A DNA stretch of 64,000 nt from Deltaproteobacteria bacterium (GCA_016177765.1 JACOUP010000008.1:377021-441020), one strand, 5' to 3'. Shown: positions 51,499 to 60,381, numbered from the stretch's first letter. Translations and numbers: made by a program. Notes: a model not told the origin generated them from the letters alone.

Positions 51499-52114
51499 GA
51501 CACAACGCGAGAAAGAGAAGATTGACGCCGTCACGAGCCTGCAGGAGTATTTTTACGAGCTTGTACGAAAGGCGATCGGTCGACAAAAGGTCGTCGCCAC
51601 GAAGGAGGCCGAGTTTTACCTTGTCAATCTCCTCAGAGATTTCCTGAAGACCGAGAAGGTTTATGAAAACAGGTCGGATACCTTTAAAGAAGAGCCGCTC
51701 GCCCTAATGCTCCAGCGGGCCTTTGATGCCGACCAGACCTCCAAGGTCACTATCCTTAAAAAGATGGGTGATTTTTCCCTCTACATTGCCGGTTTTTTCC
51801 CGAACAGCCTTTCCCGTCAGCTGGTCGATATCGACTACTACATCAAGATGGGGGGATCTGCCTATCAAACCTTGTCACAGGCCCCCAAATCGCCACGAGC
51901 CCTGCGCGATATTTTTCTCGAATTGGCCGAAAAATTTCTGTTTTTTGTCGACGTCCTCTCGGAAGTAAGTGAGGAGAGCACACTCAAATCTCATCTTGAT
52001 ATCCTCCGCCTCTATGAAACCTGGCTGAAGACCGGGAGCGAAAGGGCGTTCGAACGGCTCCATCAGGAAGGGATCATTCCTTACCGGGCGGGGGGTTATA
52101 AAATCAGCCAATAA
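51497..52114 (+). CDS. Conserved unknown protein, first gene of the murein-recycling run
   Basis: A 205-residue soluble, helical protein that I cannot assign. Features include YEFYLVNLLRDFLKTEKVY-like helices and the segment LYIAGFFPNSLSRQLVDIDYYIKMGGSAYQTLS, which looks conserved because of its glycine/aromatic pattern. No signal peptide or catalytic motif is evident. It begins a run of overlapping genes to 55891 that includes a glycosidase-like protein, AmgK and MurU. An inverted repeat overlaps its start codon. Role unknown. Confidence 0.7.
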   Translation: MTQREKEKIDAVTSLQEYFYELVRKAIGRQKVVATKEAEFYLVNLLRDFLKTEKVYENRSDTFKEEPLALMLQRAFDADQTSKVTILKKMGDFSLYIAGFFPNSLSRQLVDIDYYIKMGGSAYQTLSQAPKSPRALRDIFLELAEKFLFFVDVLSEVSEESTLKSHLDILRLYETWLKTGSERAFERLHQEGIIPYRAGGYKISQ

Positions 52115-52115
52115 A

Positions 52116-52745
52116 ATGGACACCCTTTTAAGACTCCAACAGACGCTGGAAAAGGTTTATTCCCTCCCCCATATTGTGGATATCTCCCGTTTCCTGACCC
52201 ATTCAGAAGCGGTTCGAGGCCAGGTTAAAACGGAGGAGGTCCTTTTTATTTACCAACGGTCCGAAAATCTGGAACTGGCCCTTTTTATAGACCAGCGGGT
52301 TCTGGCCAATCTTGAAAAAAATGACCCCTGGAAAGAAGTCCACTCAAGAAACTTCAGCGATTTCTGCACCGCCGCGGAAGGGGTCAGTCATTTTGTCTTC
52401 CTGATGCAACGCGTTTCAGAACAGAGACCGGTCCGCCCATTGGAATTGGAACTCCAGGGGGAGATTGACAAATTTGTTTTGTCCTCCCTCTTCCTCCAGG
52501 GGCAGGAAAAACAACAAGAGGCCCGCGATCTGCCGGAATCGTTGTTCGAAAATTATTCACTCCTGCCTCACCTCAGCGCCGAAGAAAAAGAACGGTACGA
52601 GACCGCCAATCGTTTGGCCAGACGCTACTCCGCGCTCCTGATCAAACGGCACCCCTCTTCGCTTTATGATCTCCTTCTTGAAGTCCGTCAATTTTACCCC
52701 CTTCCTCTTTCCGAAAAGATCCACACCATACAAAACCACCGCTAA
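52116..52745 (+). CDS. Conserved unknown protein, second in the run
   Basis: A 209-residue protein without signal peptide or membrane helix. It starts one base after the previous stop. The N-terminal third (EEVLFIYQRSENLELALFIDQRVLANLEKNDPWKEVHSRNFSDFCTAAEGVSHFVFLMQRV) looks like a compact alpha/beta fold, and the C-terminal part is helical. I do not recognise a family. Close spacing with its neighbours suggests it acts in the same process as the unknown protein before it. Confidence 0.7.
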   Translation: MDTLLRLQQTLEKVYSLPHIVDISRFLTHSEAVRGQVKTEEVLFIYQRSENLELALFIDQRVLANLEKNDPWKEVHSRNFSDFCTAAEGVSHFVFLMQRVSEQRPVRPLELELQGEIDKFVLSSLFLQGQEKQQEARDLPESLFENYSLLPHLSAEEKERYETANRLARRYSALLIKRHPSSLYDLLLEVRQFYPLPLSEKIHTIQNHR

Positions 52746-52748
52746 TTG

Positions 52749-53828
52749 ATGAAACAAACATTACTGATCCTCGTAATGGTCCTGATACCGATGACAGCCA
52801 CTCCCTACCAAAAAGGGGTGGCCCTCGGGCTCTTCTATAAGGAGCCTTATTACGATTATTCCGGTCACCTTCGGGAGATAAAGGCGGTCGGCGGTCAATC
52901 GGTCTCCCTCGTCGTCTCCTGGTACCAGAAAAATGTCACGGCCAGCGAGATCTACTCCAAGACCGTCCGGCAGGGCGATTTTCAAACCTTTCCCGATGAA
53001 CGATTAAGACAGACTATCCGCCAGGCGCATGCCGCCGGTTTGAAGGTTTTTCTCTTTCCGATCCTCCGGCTGGAGCACCGGGAACCCAAACAATGGAGAG
53101 GAACACTCAAACCTGCTGATAAGGAACGCTGGTTTGAAAACTACCGCCGGTTCATCCTTCACTACGCCAAACTGGCTTCAGAAGGAAAAGTAGAACTCTT
53201 TTCTGTCGGATCCGAGCTCTGCTCCCTGGAAGGAGAGCAGACGTTCTGGTTGAAATTGATTGGGGAGGTGCGGTCCCGCTATTCTGGAAAACTGATCTAT
53301 TCCGCTAACTGGGACCACTATGAACCGGTGAAATTCTGGTCCGCCCTTGACTATCTGGGGTTAACCGGCTACTACGAGCTCAGCGCTGTAAAGAACCCGA
53401 CCTTGGCCGGACTGGTGGGCCGCTGGAAGGAGATACAAAGGTCTCTTGAGAACTGGCAAAAAAAACAGGGTAAAAAAATCATCTTCACCGAGATCGGTTA
53501 CCCTTCCATTGACGGGACAAGCATCTACCCTTGGGATTACACCCGGACTGACGCTATTGATGTAGAGGAACAGGCGCTCTGTTACGAGGCCTTTTTTCAG
53601 GCATGGCACAATTACCCCACATTTGGCGGCGTTTATTTTTGGAATTGGTACGGGGCCGGAGGCCTGCAAGACCCCAATTATACCCCCAAGGGGAAACCGG
53701 CCGAAAAGATCTTGAAAAAATGGTACGGTTCCTCCTCATCCCCCTCCTGGCCGCTGGTCTCTTCACCTCCTGTGAGGCCGGGGACGACTTCCCTGAAACC
53801 ATCGTCAGCCAGACCCCCCCAATCCTGA
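52749..53828 (+). CDS. TIM-barrel glycoside hydrolase-like protein
   Basis: A 359-residue exported protein with a signal peptide (about residues 1-18). GLKVFLFPILRLEHR, FSVGSELCSLE (candidate acid/base glutamate) and KIIFTEIGYPSIDGTSIYPWDY (candidate nucleophile) fit a GH113-like or GTA-type TIM barrel. The last 30 residues (SSSSPSWPLVSSPPVRPG) are low-complexity and arise where the gene overlaps the next one by 109 bases in another frame. It may cleave cell-wall or exopolysaccharide glycans. ATG 52749 is preferred to the TTG before it. Confidence 0.78.
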   Translation: MKQTLLILVMVLIPMTATPYQKGVALGLFYKEPYYDYSGHLREIKAVGGQSVSLVVSWYQKNVTASEIYSKTVRQGDFQTFPDERLRQTIRQAHAAGLKVFLFPILRLEHREPKQWRGTLKPADKERWFENYRRFILHYAKLASEGKVELFSVGSELCSLEGEQTFWLKLIGEVRSRYSGKLIYSANWDHYEPVKFWSALDYLGLTGYYELSAVKNPTLAGLVGRWKEIQRSLENWQKKQGKKIIFTEIGYPSIDGTSIYPWDYTRTDAIDVEEQALCYEAFFQAWHNYPTFGGVYFWNWYGAGGLQDPNYTPKGKPAEKILKKWYGSSSSPSWPLVSSPPVRPGTTSLKPSSARPPQS

Positions 53829-54100
53829 AAAAGGTGGATCCCCAAAGCCTCCACCGCGGAGAAACGCTCACACTTTATGGGAATGGTTTCTCCATTGCCC
53901 CGGCGGAGAATACGGTCATCCTCGGAAATAGGTCGGTCAACGGCTCAAGCTACGGGCTGAATGATGGGACTGTTGAGGGAGCCGCTGAGAAGTTGACTGT
54001 CACCATTCCCAACGACCTCCCCGATGGGGAACAGGGGGTTACCCTCTCTGTCCTTGGAAACAACACTAACAGCGATCTTAAGATCACGATTCTTCCCTGA
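53720..54100 (+). CDS. Small lipoprotein with IPT/TIG domain
   Basis: A 126-residue protein starting MVRFLLIPLLAAGLFTSC, with a lipobox at residue 18. The mature part has one IPT/TIG immunoglobulin-like domain (PPILKKVDPQSLHRGETLTLYGNGFS and PNDLPDGEQGVTLSVLGNN). It overlaps the glycosidase-like gene by 109 bases and the AmgK gene by one base (TGATG). A structural or binding role at the envelope is likely. Confidence 0.78.
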   Translation: MVRFLLIPLLAAGLFTSCEAGDDFPETIVSQTPPILKKVDPQSLHRGETLTLYGNGFSIAPAENTVILGNRSVNGSSYGLNDGTVEGAAEKLTVTIPNDLPDGEQGVTLSVLGNNTNSDLKITILP

Positions 54101-55155
54101 TGAAAGAACAGCTCCGACAATTCTTTGAGGAGAAATTCGGTCAAAAAGCCGATTCATGGCAACTCACCAAACTACATGGCGACGCCTCGTACCGAACCTA
54201 TTTCCGCGCTAACCTGGGCCCTGGAAAAACCTTCATCGTGATGCAACTCCCGGCAGGCCAGGCCAGCGTCTCGGAGGAGATTACAAATTTGAGGGAAAAA
54301 CCGCGAGACCTTCCATTTCTGGAGATCGCCCGCTACTTGGGTGGGCTTGGCCTCCCTGTCCCCCAGGTTCATCACTATGATTCTAAAAACCGGTTTCTTA
54401 TCCTCGAAGACTTGGGGGATGAGACCCTGGAAAAGAGGGTCTCTCTAAAACCCAAGGAAAAGGAATCCTGGTACAAGAAGGCGATTGACCTCTTGGTGGA
54501 AATGCAAAGACGAACCCGCCTTGACTCGCAGGCGAGGCAGGCCTCCGAAAAGGGCCGTTGCATCGCCTTCCAACGCTCCTTTGACGAGACTCTTTTCAAC
54601 TGGGAGCTGGACCACTTTCGCGAATATGGAATAGAAATTCGCCTCAACAGGAAAATAGGTGCCTCCGATCTTTCCCTCTTCGAGAAATACCGGCGGCAGA
54701 TCGCCTCCGTCCTGACAAAGATGCCAACCGTTTTTACTCACCGCGACTACCAGAGCCGGAATCTGATGATCCATCGTGAGAAACTCTACTTGCTCGATTT
54801 CCAGGACGCCCTCATCGGACCGATGGTTTACGATCTGGTCGCCCTCCTCCGTGACTCCTACATCGTCCTTGAACCGGATCTGGTCGACGAGCTTTTGCAC
54901 GATTACCTTGAAAAACGGGGAGAGACCGTTTCCCTCGATTTTTCCTCCCTCCGCATGATGTTCGACTGGGTCACGATCCAGAGGAAACTGAAGGATGCCG
55001 GCCGTTTTGTCTATATTGACAGGGTCAAGGGGAACAGAGGGTTTCTGCCGTCCATCCCTGCCTCTCTGGCCTACGTGAAGGAGGCGTTTACCCGACAAAA
55101 ATCATTGGGAGAGTTTTTTGAACTCTTAAAAAAATATGTCCCCGAATTTTCCTAA
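54100..55155 (+). CDS. amgK: MurNAc/GlcNAc anomeric kinase, AmgK-like phosphotransferase
   Basis: A 351-residue aminoglycoside-phosphotransferase-fold kinase. LHGDASYRTYFRANLG (nucleotide site), RFLILEDLGDETLE, VFTHRDYQSRNLMIH (catalytic HRDxxxxN) and LLDFQDALIGPMVYDLVALL (DFxD metal motif) match the AmgK group. In Pseudomonas AmgK phosphorylates MurNAc at C1, and MurU then makes UDP-MurNAc. The neighbouring murU and anmK genes strongly support this. Confidence 0.88.
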   Translation: MKEQLRQFFEEKFGQKADSWQLTKLHGDASYRTYFRANLGPGKTFIVMQLPAGQASVSEEITNLREKPRDLPFLEIARYLGGLGLPVPQVHHYDSKNRFLILEDLGDETLEKRVSLKPKEKESWYKKAIDLLVEMQRRTRLDSQARQASEKGRCIAFQRSFDETLFNWELDHFREYGIEIRLNRKIGASDLSLFEKYRRQIASVLTKMPTVFTHRDYQSRNLMIHREKLYLLDFQDALIGPMVYDLVALLRDSYIVLEPDLVDELLHDYLEKRGETVSLDFSSLRMMFDWVTIQRKLKDAGRFVYIDRVKGNRGFLPSIPASLAYVKEAFTRQKSLGEFFELLKKYVPEFS

Positions 55156-55156
55156 A

Positions 55157-55891
55157 ATGAAGGCGATGATCCTCGCCGCCGGCCTTGGCAAACGCCTTCA
55201 GCCGCTCACTCTCCAGACACCCAAGTCGCTTATCTTGGTTAATCAGATCCCTTTGATCGTCTACCAGGTCAAACTTTTGAAAAAACATGGCATTCTCGAA
55301 ATACTGATCAACCTGCACCACCTCGGGACAATGATCCAGGAGGAACTGGGAAACGGTTCCCGTTACGGCGTCAGAATAATTTATTCGTATGAAGATGCCA
55401 TCCTCGGGACAGGGGGTGGCATCAAAAAGGTGGAAGATTTTTTCGAAGGGAAACCATTCCTCGTCATGAATAGTGACATTCTCATCGACCTCAATCTGAA
55501 AGAATTGCTTTCCTTCCATAGGCGGAAGAAAGGGATCGCCACCATGGTTTTAAGGAAACGGGAGGCAGGTTCCAGTTATAGTTATATTCAGTCAGACCGG
55601 AAAAATAGGATCCTGGAAATCGTTGAAAATCCTGCCTCTACCGACAAGGTTCCCGAAGGAGCAATGATGTTTACCGGTGTGCATATCCTCAGCTCCAAAC
55701 TCCTCTCCACTCTTCCCAAAGGGAAAGAGGCCTGCATTATTAACGACGCCTACCGGCCAGCCCTCCGGGAGGGGCAGAAGATCTACGGCTTCCCTTATGA
55801 CGGTTACTGGATGGACCTTGGGACGATTGAACGCTACCGGCAGGCAGATCAGGATTTGTCCAAGGGATTGATCAAACTATCTTACCTCTAG
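55157..55891 (+). CDS. murU: MurNAc-1-phosphate uridylyltransferase, MurU-like
   Basis: A 244-residue sugar-phosphate nucleotidyltransferase. MKAMILAAGLGKRLQPLT is the nucleotide-binding signature, followed by KSLILVNQIPLIVYQV, LGTGGGIKKV, VMNSDILIDLNL and YWMDLGTIERY. ATG 55157 begins one base after the AmgK stop. Placement after amgK and opposite anmK fits MurU, which converts MurNAc-1-P to UDP-MurNAc, over a generic mannose-1-P enzyme. It converges on anmK with a four-base overlap. Confidence 0.87.
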   Translation: MKAMILAAGLGKRLQPLTLQTPKSLILVNQIPLIVYQVKLLKKHGILEILINLHHLGTMIQEELGNGSRYGVRIIYSYEDAILGTGGGIKKVEDFFEGKPFLVMNSDILIDLNLKELLSFHRRKKGIATMVLRKREAGSSYSYIQSDRKNRILEIVENPASTDKVPEGAMMFTGVHILSSKLLSTLPKGKEACIINDAYRPALREGQKIYGFPYDGYWMDLGTIERYRQADQDLSKGLIKLSYL

Positions 55892-57075
55892 GCTGGGATG
55901 ATTTTCCCCAACACGACCGGACGGGAGGCCCCGGTGGCTAAAGGGATATTCGCCGGCCAGCCATGGAGGGTGGCATCCGCCAAAACGGCAAAACAGGTCG
56001 CCTCCACCGCGCCGCTGTCCAGGCCATAATCTTCAAAGGTGCTGATCGTCACCCCTTCCAGTTCTCTTTGGATCATCGCCATCAATGTCCTGTTTTTAAC
56101 ACCACCGCCGCAAAAAATGATCTCATCTAATTTATTATTTTTTTTCAGCACAAACTGGCGGTAACCCTCCGCAATCGAGACGGCAGTAAAAGCAGTCACG
56201 GTTGCCAGCATATCGGCAGGCTTTAGATGACGCCGCCCGGCCTCTTTAAAAAACCGATCGACAAAATCCTGTCCGAACTCCTCCCTCCCGGTCGTCTTGG
56301 GAGGGGTTTTGCGAAAATAAGGGTGATGGAGAAGACGGGCCACCAGGTTAAGATCGATCAGCCCCTTTTTGGCCTCCCTTCCCCCTTCATCATGGCTTTT
56401 CTTCCCCCTGGAAATTTTTGAGATGATGCCGTCCATCACCATATTCCCCGGTCCCGTATCGAAACCCAGAATTTTGTCGATCGTCCCTCCTGCCGGCAGG
56501 AAGGTCAGGTTGCTGATCCCGCCGATATTGTTGACCGCCACGGAACGGCGAGGGTGATGGAAGAGCAGGTAATGAAAGTAGGGTGTCAGGGGGGCCCCAT
56601 GCCCTCCGGCGGCAATGTCTCGTGGACGAAAATCGGCGACCGTTGTGATTCCGGTCCGCTCCGCGATCACCGACGGCTCGCCAATCTGCAGGGTCGAACG
56701 GAGAAGATACCGTCCCTCACGCCTCGGTTCTGGCTGGTGACAGACCGTCTGCCCATGGGAACCGATCACGGAAACCTTGGACCGTGAAACCCCGGCCTTC
56801 TTGCAGATTTTTACCGCGGCCTCGGCAAATAGCTCCCCCAGATAAAAATTGAGCTGGGAGACCTCCTGAAGAGGGACAGTCTTCGACTGCGCTGTTTTTA
56901 AAATCCTCTGTTGAAGCCGTTGAGGGAAAGGATTAGCCTGAAAACTGACCAACTTCACCTTGAGCTGTTGTCCCTTGGGTGAATCACCCTTTCCCGAGAT
57001 CTCAATCAGGGCGGCATCAATCCCGTCGGCCGAGGTCCCACTCATGAGCCCGATTGCCAAACGGGAAAGACTCAT
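55888..57075 (-). CDS. anmK: Anhydro-N-acetylmuramic acid kinase
   Basis: A 395-residue ASKHA-fold kinase that opens and phosphorylates 1,6-anhydroMurNAc from murein turnover. AIGLMSGTSADGIDAALIEI, GSHGQTVCHQP, GGISNLTFLP, GFDTGPGNMVMDG and FCGGGVKNRTLM are family motifs. Near residue 28 GKGDSPKGQQ is encoded by a 15-bp palindromic repeat. Together with the AmgK, MurU and AmpG-like genes it forms a recycling route; the intermediate MurNAc-6-P phosphatase (MupP) is not in the window. Confidence 0.95.
   Translation of the reverse strand: MSLSRLAIGLMSGTSADGIDAALIEISGKGDSPKGQQLKVKLVSFQANPFPQRLQQRILKTAQSKTVPLQEVSQLNFYLGELFAEAAVKICKKAGVSRSKVSVIGSHGQTVCHQPEPRREGRYLLRSTLQIGEPSVIAERTGITTVADFRPRDIAAGGHGAPLTPYFHYLLFHHPRRSVAVNNIGGISNLTFLPAGGTIDKILGFDTGPGNMVMDGIISKISRGKKSHDEGGREAKKGLIDLNLVARLLHHPYFRKTPPKTTGREEFGQDFVDRFFKEAGRRHLKPADMLATVTAFTAVSIAEGYRQFVLKKNNKLDEIIFCGGGVKNRTLMAMIQRELEGVTISTFEDYGLDSGAVEATCFAVLADATLHGWPANIPLATGASRPVVLGKIIPA
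56977..56991. repeat. 15-bp palindromic repeat inside anmK
   Basis: GGGTGAATCACCCTT, read KGDSP in frame near residue 28 of AnmK, between beta strands where the family is variable. Confidence 0.88.
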
Positions 57076-58001
57076 CGGACAATCACCTCCAGTTGGGGAC
57101 CGGTGGACAGTGTGATCTGGGAAACAGGCGAGTGCATATCCCCGTCAATGGTGTAAGGGATCGGTTCTTCAAAGACCATCTCCATCTTTTGCGCCGGTTC
57201 TTCCAAGAGATTGGGGCACCCCGAGGGTCTTCCCAAAAACATCAGAGGGACATAAGGCAAGATATTACGGGGGGGCAGGGAAAAACCGATGGCATGAAAA
57301 GAGTCAGCTTCTTTATCAACAAGATAAAAAGTCTTGAAACTGAGCCCCAGGTAAGGGACGGAGGCCGCATAGAGGGCCGAATAGTTTTTGTAAGACCACT
57401 CCCTGCCGTTCACCCGGACCTGGGCCCCAAATCGTTCAAACATCTTGCAGGCGTAAGGCCCATTAACAATTGCCGAACCGATCGACTTGAAAAGGGTCTT
57501 TGCCGCCTTGGCCGGAGAGACAGGAACATCGCTGTAATAATCATCCATAAAACGATAAATAACCCCACACCCCCAGATGAAACCGTAATGCCCGTTGATT
57601 TTCATCATCCGAACTCGTTTGATCTCGAATGGTTCATCCTCATGGTACTTATAGATGAGGTTGGCGATGATTTTTTCGGGGCTTCCATAAATCCCGCACC
57701 CTGCGGCAATCGTATTCAAGGTCCCGCCACGCAAGAAAGTAACTTTGGGGAGTGGTTTTTCACCATAAACCTTCAAGAACGCCGTTAACGTCCTGTGATT
57801 GGTCCCATCCCCGCCGCTGATCCCCAAGATGTCGATCTCCCGTTCTTTAAATCCTTTAGCCACCCGTTCAATATCATTAAAATCGTTGGTCTGGGCGCAG
57901 GAGGCCTTTTCCCCCACGATGAAGGCGATCCGCTTCATCCTTTCCGGCTGCTGACGGTTTTTTTTTGAATGAGGATTGAGGACTATTCCGATCCCAGGCA
58001 T
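57072..58001 (-). CDS. Diacylglycerol/sphingosine kinase-like protein
   Basis: A 309-residue protein with a diacylglycerol kinase catalytic domain. GIGIVLNPHSKKNRQ at the start, LGISGGDGTNHRTLTAFL (GGDGT nucleotide site), and FLRGGTLNTIAAGCG match the family; the C-terminal beta part ends TIDGDMHSPVSQITLSTGP. It may phosphorylate a membrane lipid. It overlaps anmK by four bases and the BKACE gene by 19. Confidence 0.88.
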   Translation of the reverse strand: MPGIGIVLNPHSKKNRQQPERMKRIAFIVGEKASCAQTNDFNDIERVAKGFKEREIDILGISGGDGTNHRTLTAFLKVYGEKPLPKVTFLRGGTLNTIAAGCGIYGSPEKIIANLIYKYHEDEPFEIKRVRMMKINGHYGFIWGCGVIYRFMDDYYSDVPVSPAKAAKTLFKSIGSAIVNGPYACKMFERFGAQVRVNGREWSYKNYSALYAASVPYLGLSFKTFYLVDKEADSFHAIGFSLPPRNILPYVPLMFLGRPSGCPNLLEEPAQKMEMVFEEPIPYTIDGDMHSPVSQITLSTGPQLEVIVR

Positions 58002-58804
58002 AGGATCTTCCGTGCTTCTACGGAAGAGGCTACCGTTCTATCATACTTCCGGACGAGGGCAACCGCTTTTTCAACCAGTTCATGACTTCCCTTGGCCAAG
58101 ACCCCTTTTTCGAGATAGATATTATCCTCCAGACCGACACGGACCGATCCTCCCAGACGGATCGCCTCCTCCACCATCGGGAACTGATGACGCCCGACCG
58201 CCGCAACGGTCCAGGTGGAACCCGCAGGAAGACGGGAAACCAGAAGTTTTAGGTTTTCAACCGTGGCCGCCAATCCCCCTTTGACCCCCAGCACAAATTG
58301 AAAGTGGGCCGGCTTCAAAATCAGTCCCCCTTCAATCATCGAACAGGCGAGCTCTATCTGGGAGAGGTCATAGATCTCAATCTCTGGAACGATTTTTTTC
58401 TTTTTCATTTGACCCGCCAGTTGATGGATAAACGGGATCGGGTTTGAAAAGATATCATCACCGAAATTCATCGTCCCCATATTGAGGGAGGCCATCTCCG
58501 GAGAGCTCTCCAGGACTCCGATCCTTTTTGGAAAGGGATCCCCCACCGCCCCGCCGGTCGAGACCTGAATCACCGGATCGCACCGCTTGCAGATTTCAAC
58601 AATAGCCTGTTTCAGAACCTTGAGGTCGAGTGTTGGTCTTCCCTTTTTATCGCGGACATGGAGGTGGATAATTGCCGCCCCGGCCTGACAGGCGAGATGG
58701 GCCGCTTCACCGATCTCTTCGGGGGTCAACGGAAGAGTGGGGGTCTCCCTGCGGGACAATTCCGCACCAACCAGCGCGGCGGTGATGATAACAGGATGGT
58801 TCAA
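57983..58804 (-). CDS. BKACE (DUF849) family enzyme
   Basis: A 273-residue beta-keto acid cleavage enzyme. PVIITAALVGAELSRRETPTLPLTPEEIGEAA and AAIIHLHVRDKKGRPTLDL carry the zinc ligand histidines, and SVRVGLEDNIYLEKGVLAKG is the C-terminal signature. The family condenses beta-keto acids with acetyl-CoA; 3-keto-5-aminohexanoate cleavage is the best known activity, in lysine fermentation. The true substrate is unknown. The start appears to be TTG at 58804. A degenerate palindrome, GGTGAATCTCCC, lies just ahead. Confidence 0.87.
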   Translation of the reverse strand: MNHPVIITAALVGAELSRRETPTLPLTPEEIGEAAHLACQAGAAIIHLHVRDKKGRPTLDLKVLKQAIVEICKRCDPVIQVSTGGAVGDPFPKRIGVLESSPEMASLNMGTMNFGDDIFSNPIPFIHQLAGQMKKKKIVPEIEIYDLSQIELACSMIEGGLILKPAHFQFVLGVKGGLAATVENLKLLVSRLPAGSTWTVAAVGRHQFPMVEEAIRLGGSVRVGLEDNIYLEKGVLAKGSHELVEKAVALVRKYDRTVASSVEARKILCLGSE

Positions 58805-58822
58805 GTTTATGGTGAATCTCCC

Positions 58823-59311
58823 TTAATTCTCGAACTCTTCAGGGAGTGTGGGGAAGAGAAAGAATGGGACCCCTTCTGTTTCCAACCGGTCACACTGATC
58901 CGGTGTAGCGGTCCCATAGACATTTTCGTGGGGGGTCTCCCCCTTGGTCATCCGTGTCGCCACCTCGGTAAACTGGTTCCCCACATCCTTAAAATTAGTC
59001 TTCACATACTGCTGGACCGCCTTGAGGACGACAACCGGATCGACATTCATAATGGTTGGGTGGGGGTTCTGCGACCCCTTTTTTAAAACAGGTGGCTTGG
59101 GTGAAGCACCTTCACGCACGGTCTCCAGCCTAGAGGTGTGTACCTGACTCGCCGTTGTGTGAATCACACTCGGGACCTTGGCGACATCCTGGATCCCACA
59201 GACAGAGCAGGTCAAAAGGCTTCCTTCCCTTTGTTTTTCATACGCTTCAGGGCTTGGGAACCAGCCTTCAAACTTGTGCCCCAACGGGCATTGGAGGTCA
59301 TAGATCACCAT
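58823..59311 (-). CDS. DUF1178 family protein
   Basis: A 162-residue protein of the DUF1178 family. MVIYDLQCPLGHKFEGWFPSPEAYEKQREGSLLTCSVCGIQDVAKVPS is the typical zinc-ribbon-like N-terminus, and KTNFKDVGNQFTEVATRMTKGETPHENVYGTAT is the conserved C-terminus. Function unknown. The middle EGASPKPP is encoded by a 15-bp palindromic repeat. AAGGAGG ends one base before ATG, so the GTG three bases later may be the true start. Confidence 0.88.
   Translation of the reverse strand: MVIYDLQCPLGHKFEGWFPSPEAYEKQREGSLLTCSVCGIQDVAKVPSVIHTTASQVHTSRLETVREGASPKPPVLKKGSQNPHPTIMNVDPVVVLKAVQQYVKTNFKDVGNQFTEVATRMTKGETPHENVYGTATPDQCDRLETEGVPFFLFPTLPEEFEN
59099..59113. repeat. 15-bp palindromic repeat inside the DUF1178 gene
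   Basis: GGGTGAAGCACCTTC, a slightly degenerate unit, read GASPK in the linker between the two halves of the DUF1178 protein. Confidence 0.75.
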
Positions 59312-59319
59312 ACCTCCTT

Positions 59320-59347
59320 AATATAGGAGCTCTTTTGGGTTTGTAAA
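59320..59347 (-). promoter_or_regulatory. Promoter for the DUF1178 operon
   Basis: On the minus strand TTTACA (59347-59342) and TATATT (59325-59320) are spaced by 16 bases. The start would lie a few bases from the DUF1178 ATG. The -35 box is part of a GGGTTTGTAAACCC palindrome (59337-59350). Confidence 0.5.
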
Positions 59348-59430
59348 CCCCTAATTAAGACTAAAAATCAGGCAACTTAAACAAGTCCTCACCGATGATA
59401 CCTGCAGTCAAATTAGCAAGGAGGTTCGTT

Positions 59431-60009
59431 ATGGCAACAACACGGCTTATCGACGGCGTTGAAACTCCCTATCACTCCCTGAGGGAAATTCTTGATCCGC
59501 TGACGTCACTACCTCCTCCGGAGGATATGATCAGATCCCTGAGTGATCCCGGTGAGGCATTCTTTCTCTCGAGGACATTGCCAAGAGATTCTGTCGCTAT
59601 TATCAGAGATGATAACCCTCTGGATGGGATCGAGATAAGAACAAAATTTGTACACCAATTTCAATCCTATGCCCCAGGGGTCTCTGTTCCAGAAGAACAA
59701 CCGATTGAAGGGTGGCCCAGTTCATTCAGGATCGACAGCTTCTACTCCTCCCCAGACTCTATTGCTTGGGAAAATGAGAACAACCATATTGAGCTTTGGG
59801 CTAGCGATTCATTCAAACTTGTTGATGACGGGGACTATTTCTACCACTGGGAAGATCGTGATGGCAACGACGTCTCTCGCCCCTTTTATTCCCGGTTTGC
59901 CCCAACAGCGGCCGCTTTTGTTAAAAGCTATTTTTACTATGACGCTACCCTCTTTTTGGAAACCGAAAATGGCGTCCTTTCATTTAACCTGCCGGCGGGT
60001 GGTCTTTAA
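59431..60009 (+). CDS. Unknown 192-residue acidic protein
   Basis: A soluble, acidic protein without signal peptide that I do not recognise. The C-terminal half is rich in aromatic and acidic residues (YFYHWEDRDGNDVSRPFYSRFAP and KSYFYYDATLFLETENGVLSF), suggesting a beta-sandwich. A strong AAGGAGG site (59418-59424) supports ATG 59431 over the longer frame. It overlaps the convergent XRE gene by four bases. It is somewhat AT-richer than its surroundings. Confidence 0.65.
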   Translation: MATTRLIDGVETPYHSLREILDPLTSLPPPEDMIRSLSDPGEAFFLSRTLPRDSVAIIRDDNPLDGIEIRTKFVHQFQSYAPGVSVPEEQPIEGWPSSFRIDSFYSSPDSIAWENENNHIELWASDSFKLVDDGDYFYHWEDRDGNDVSRPFYSRFAPTAAAFVKSYFYYDATLFLETENGVLSFNLPAGGL

Positions 60010-60302
60010 GCGGCCTTCCTTGTAGAGACTACTTCGAGAGGGACTCCGAGCGCTAGCGCAACCCGAATAAGGAAGTCAAAACTTACTTCACCAACACAAC
60101 CTGCTTCCATCCTGGCTATCGCCGGTTGTTTCGTGCCAAGCCTTCTTGCCAATTCACCTTGAGAGAGACCCTTTCTGAGGCGAGCAACCTTAAGACAATC
60201 AATCATTCGGTTTTTTTGCCGGACGACTGCTTTGTCTAGGGCACTCAGACCGATGGCATTGCCAAATTCATCTAGACTCAAAAAACGCCGTTTCTTTTTC
60301 AT
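60006..60302 (-). CDS. XRE-family helix-turn-helix regulator
   Basis: A 98-residue DNA-binding protein. The HTH is MIDCLKVARLRKGLSQGELARRLGTKQPAIARMEAG (about residues 33-68), typical of HigA-like antitoxins. A short frame of 35 codons precedes it at 60375-60268, starting MYVRVIPVAAREIESESQ; it overlaps the regulator's start and could be the remnant of a toxin or a leader peptide. A clear promoter lies at 60382-60409. Confidence 0.8.
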   Translation of the reverse strand: MKKKRRFLSLDEFGNAIGLSALDKAVVRQKNRMIDCLKVARLRKGLSQGELARRLGTKQPAIARMEAGCVGEVSFDFLIRVALALGVPLEVVSTRKAA

Positions 60303-60381
60303 AAATGCTTTCCTTCAGTTCCTGGGACTCAGACTCTATCTCCCGCGCTGCAACAGGAATCACCCGAACGTACATATATAG

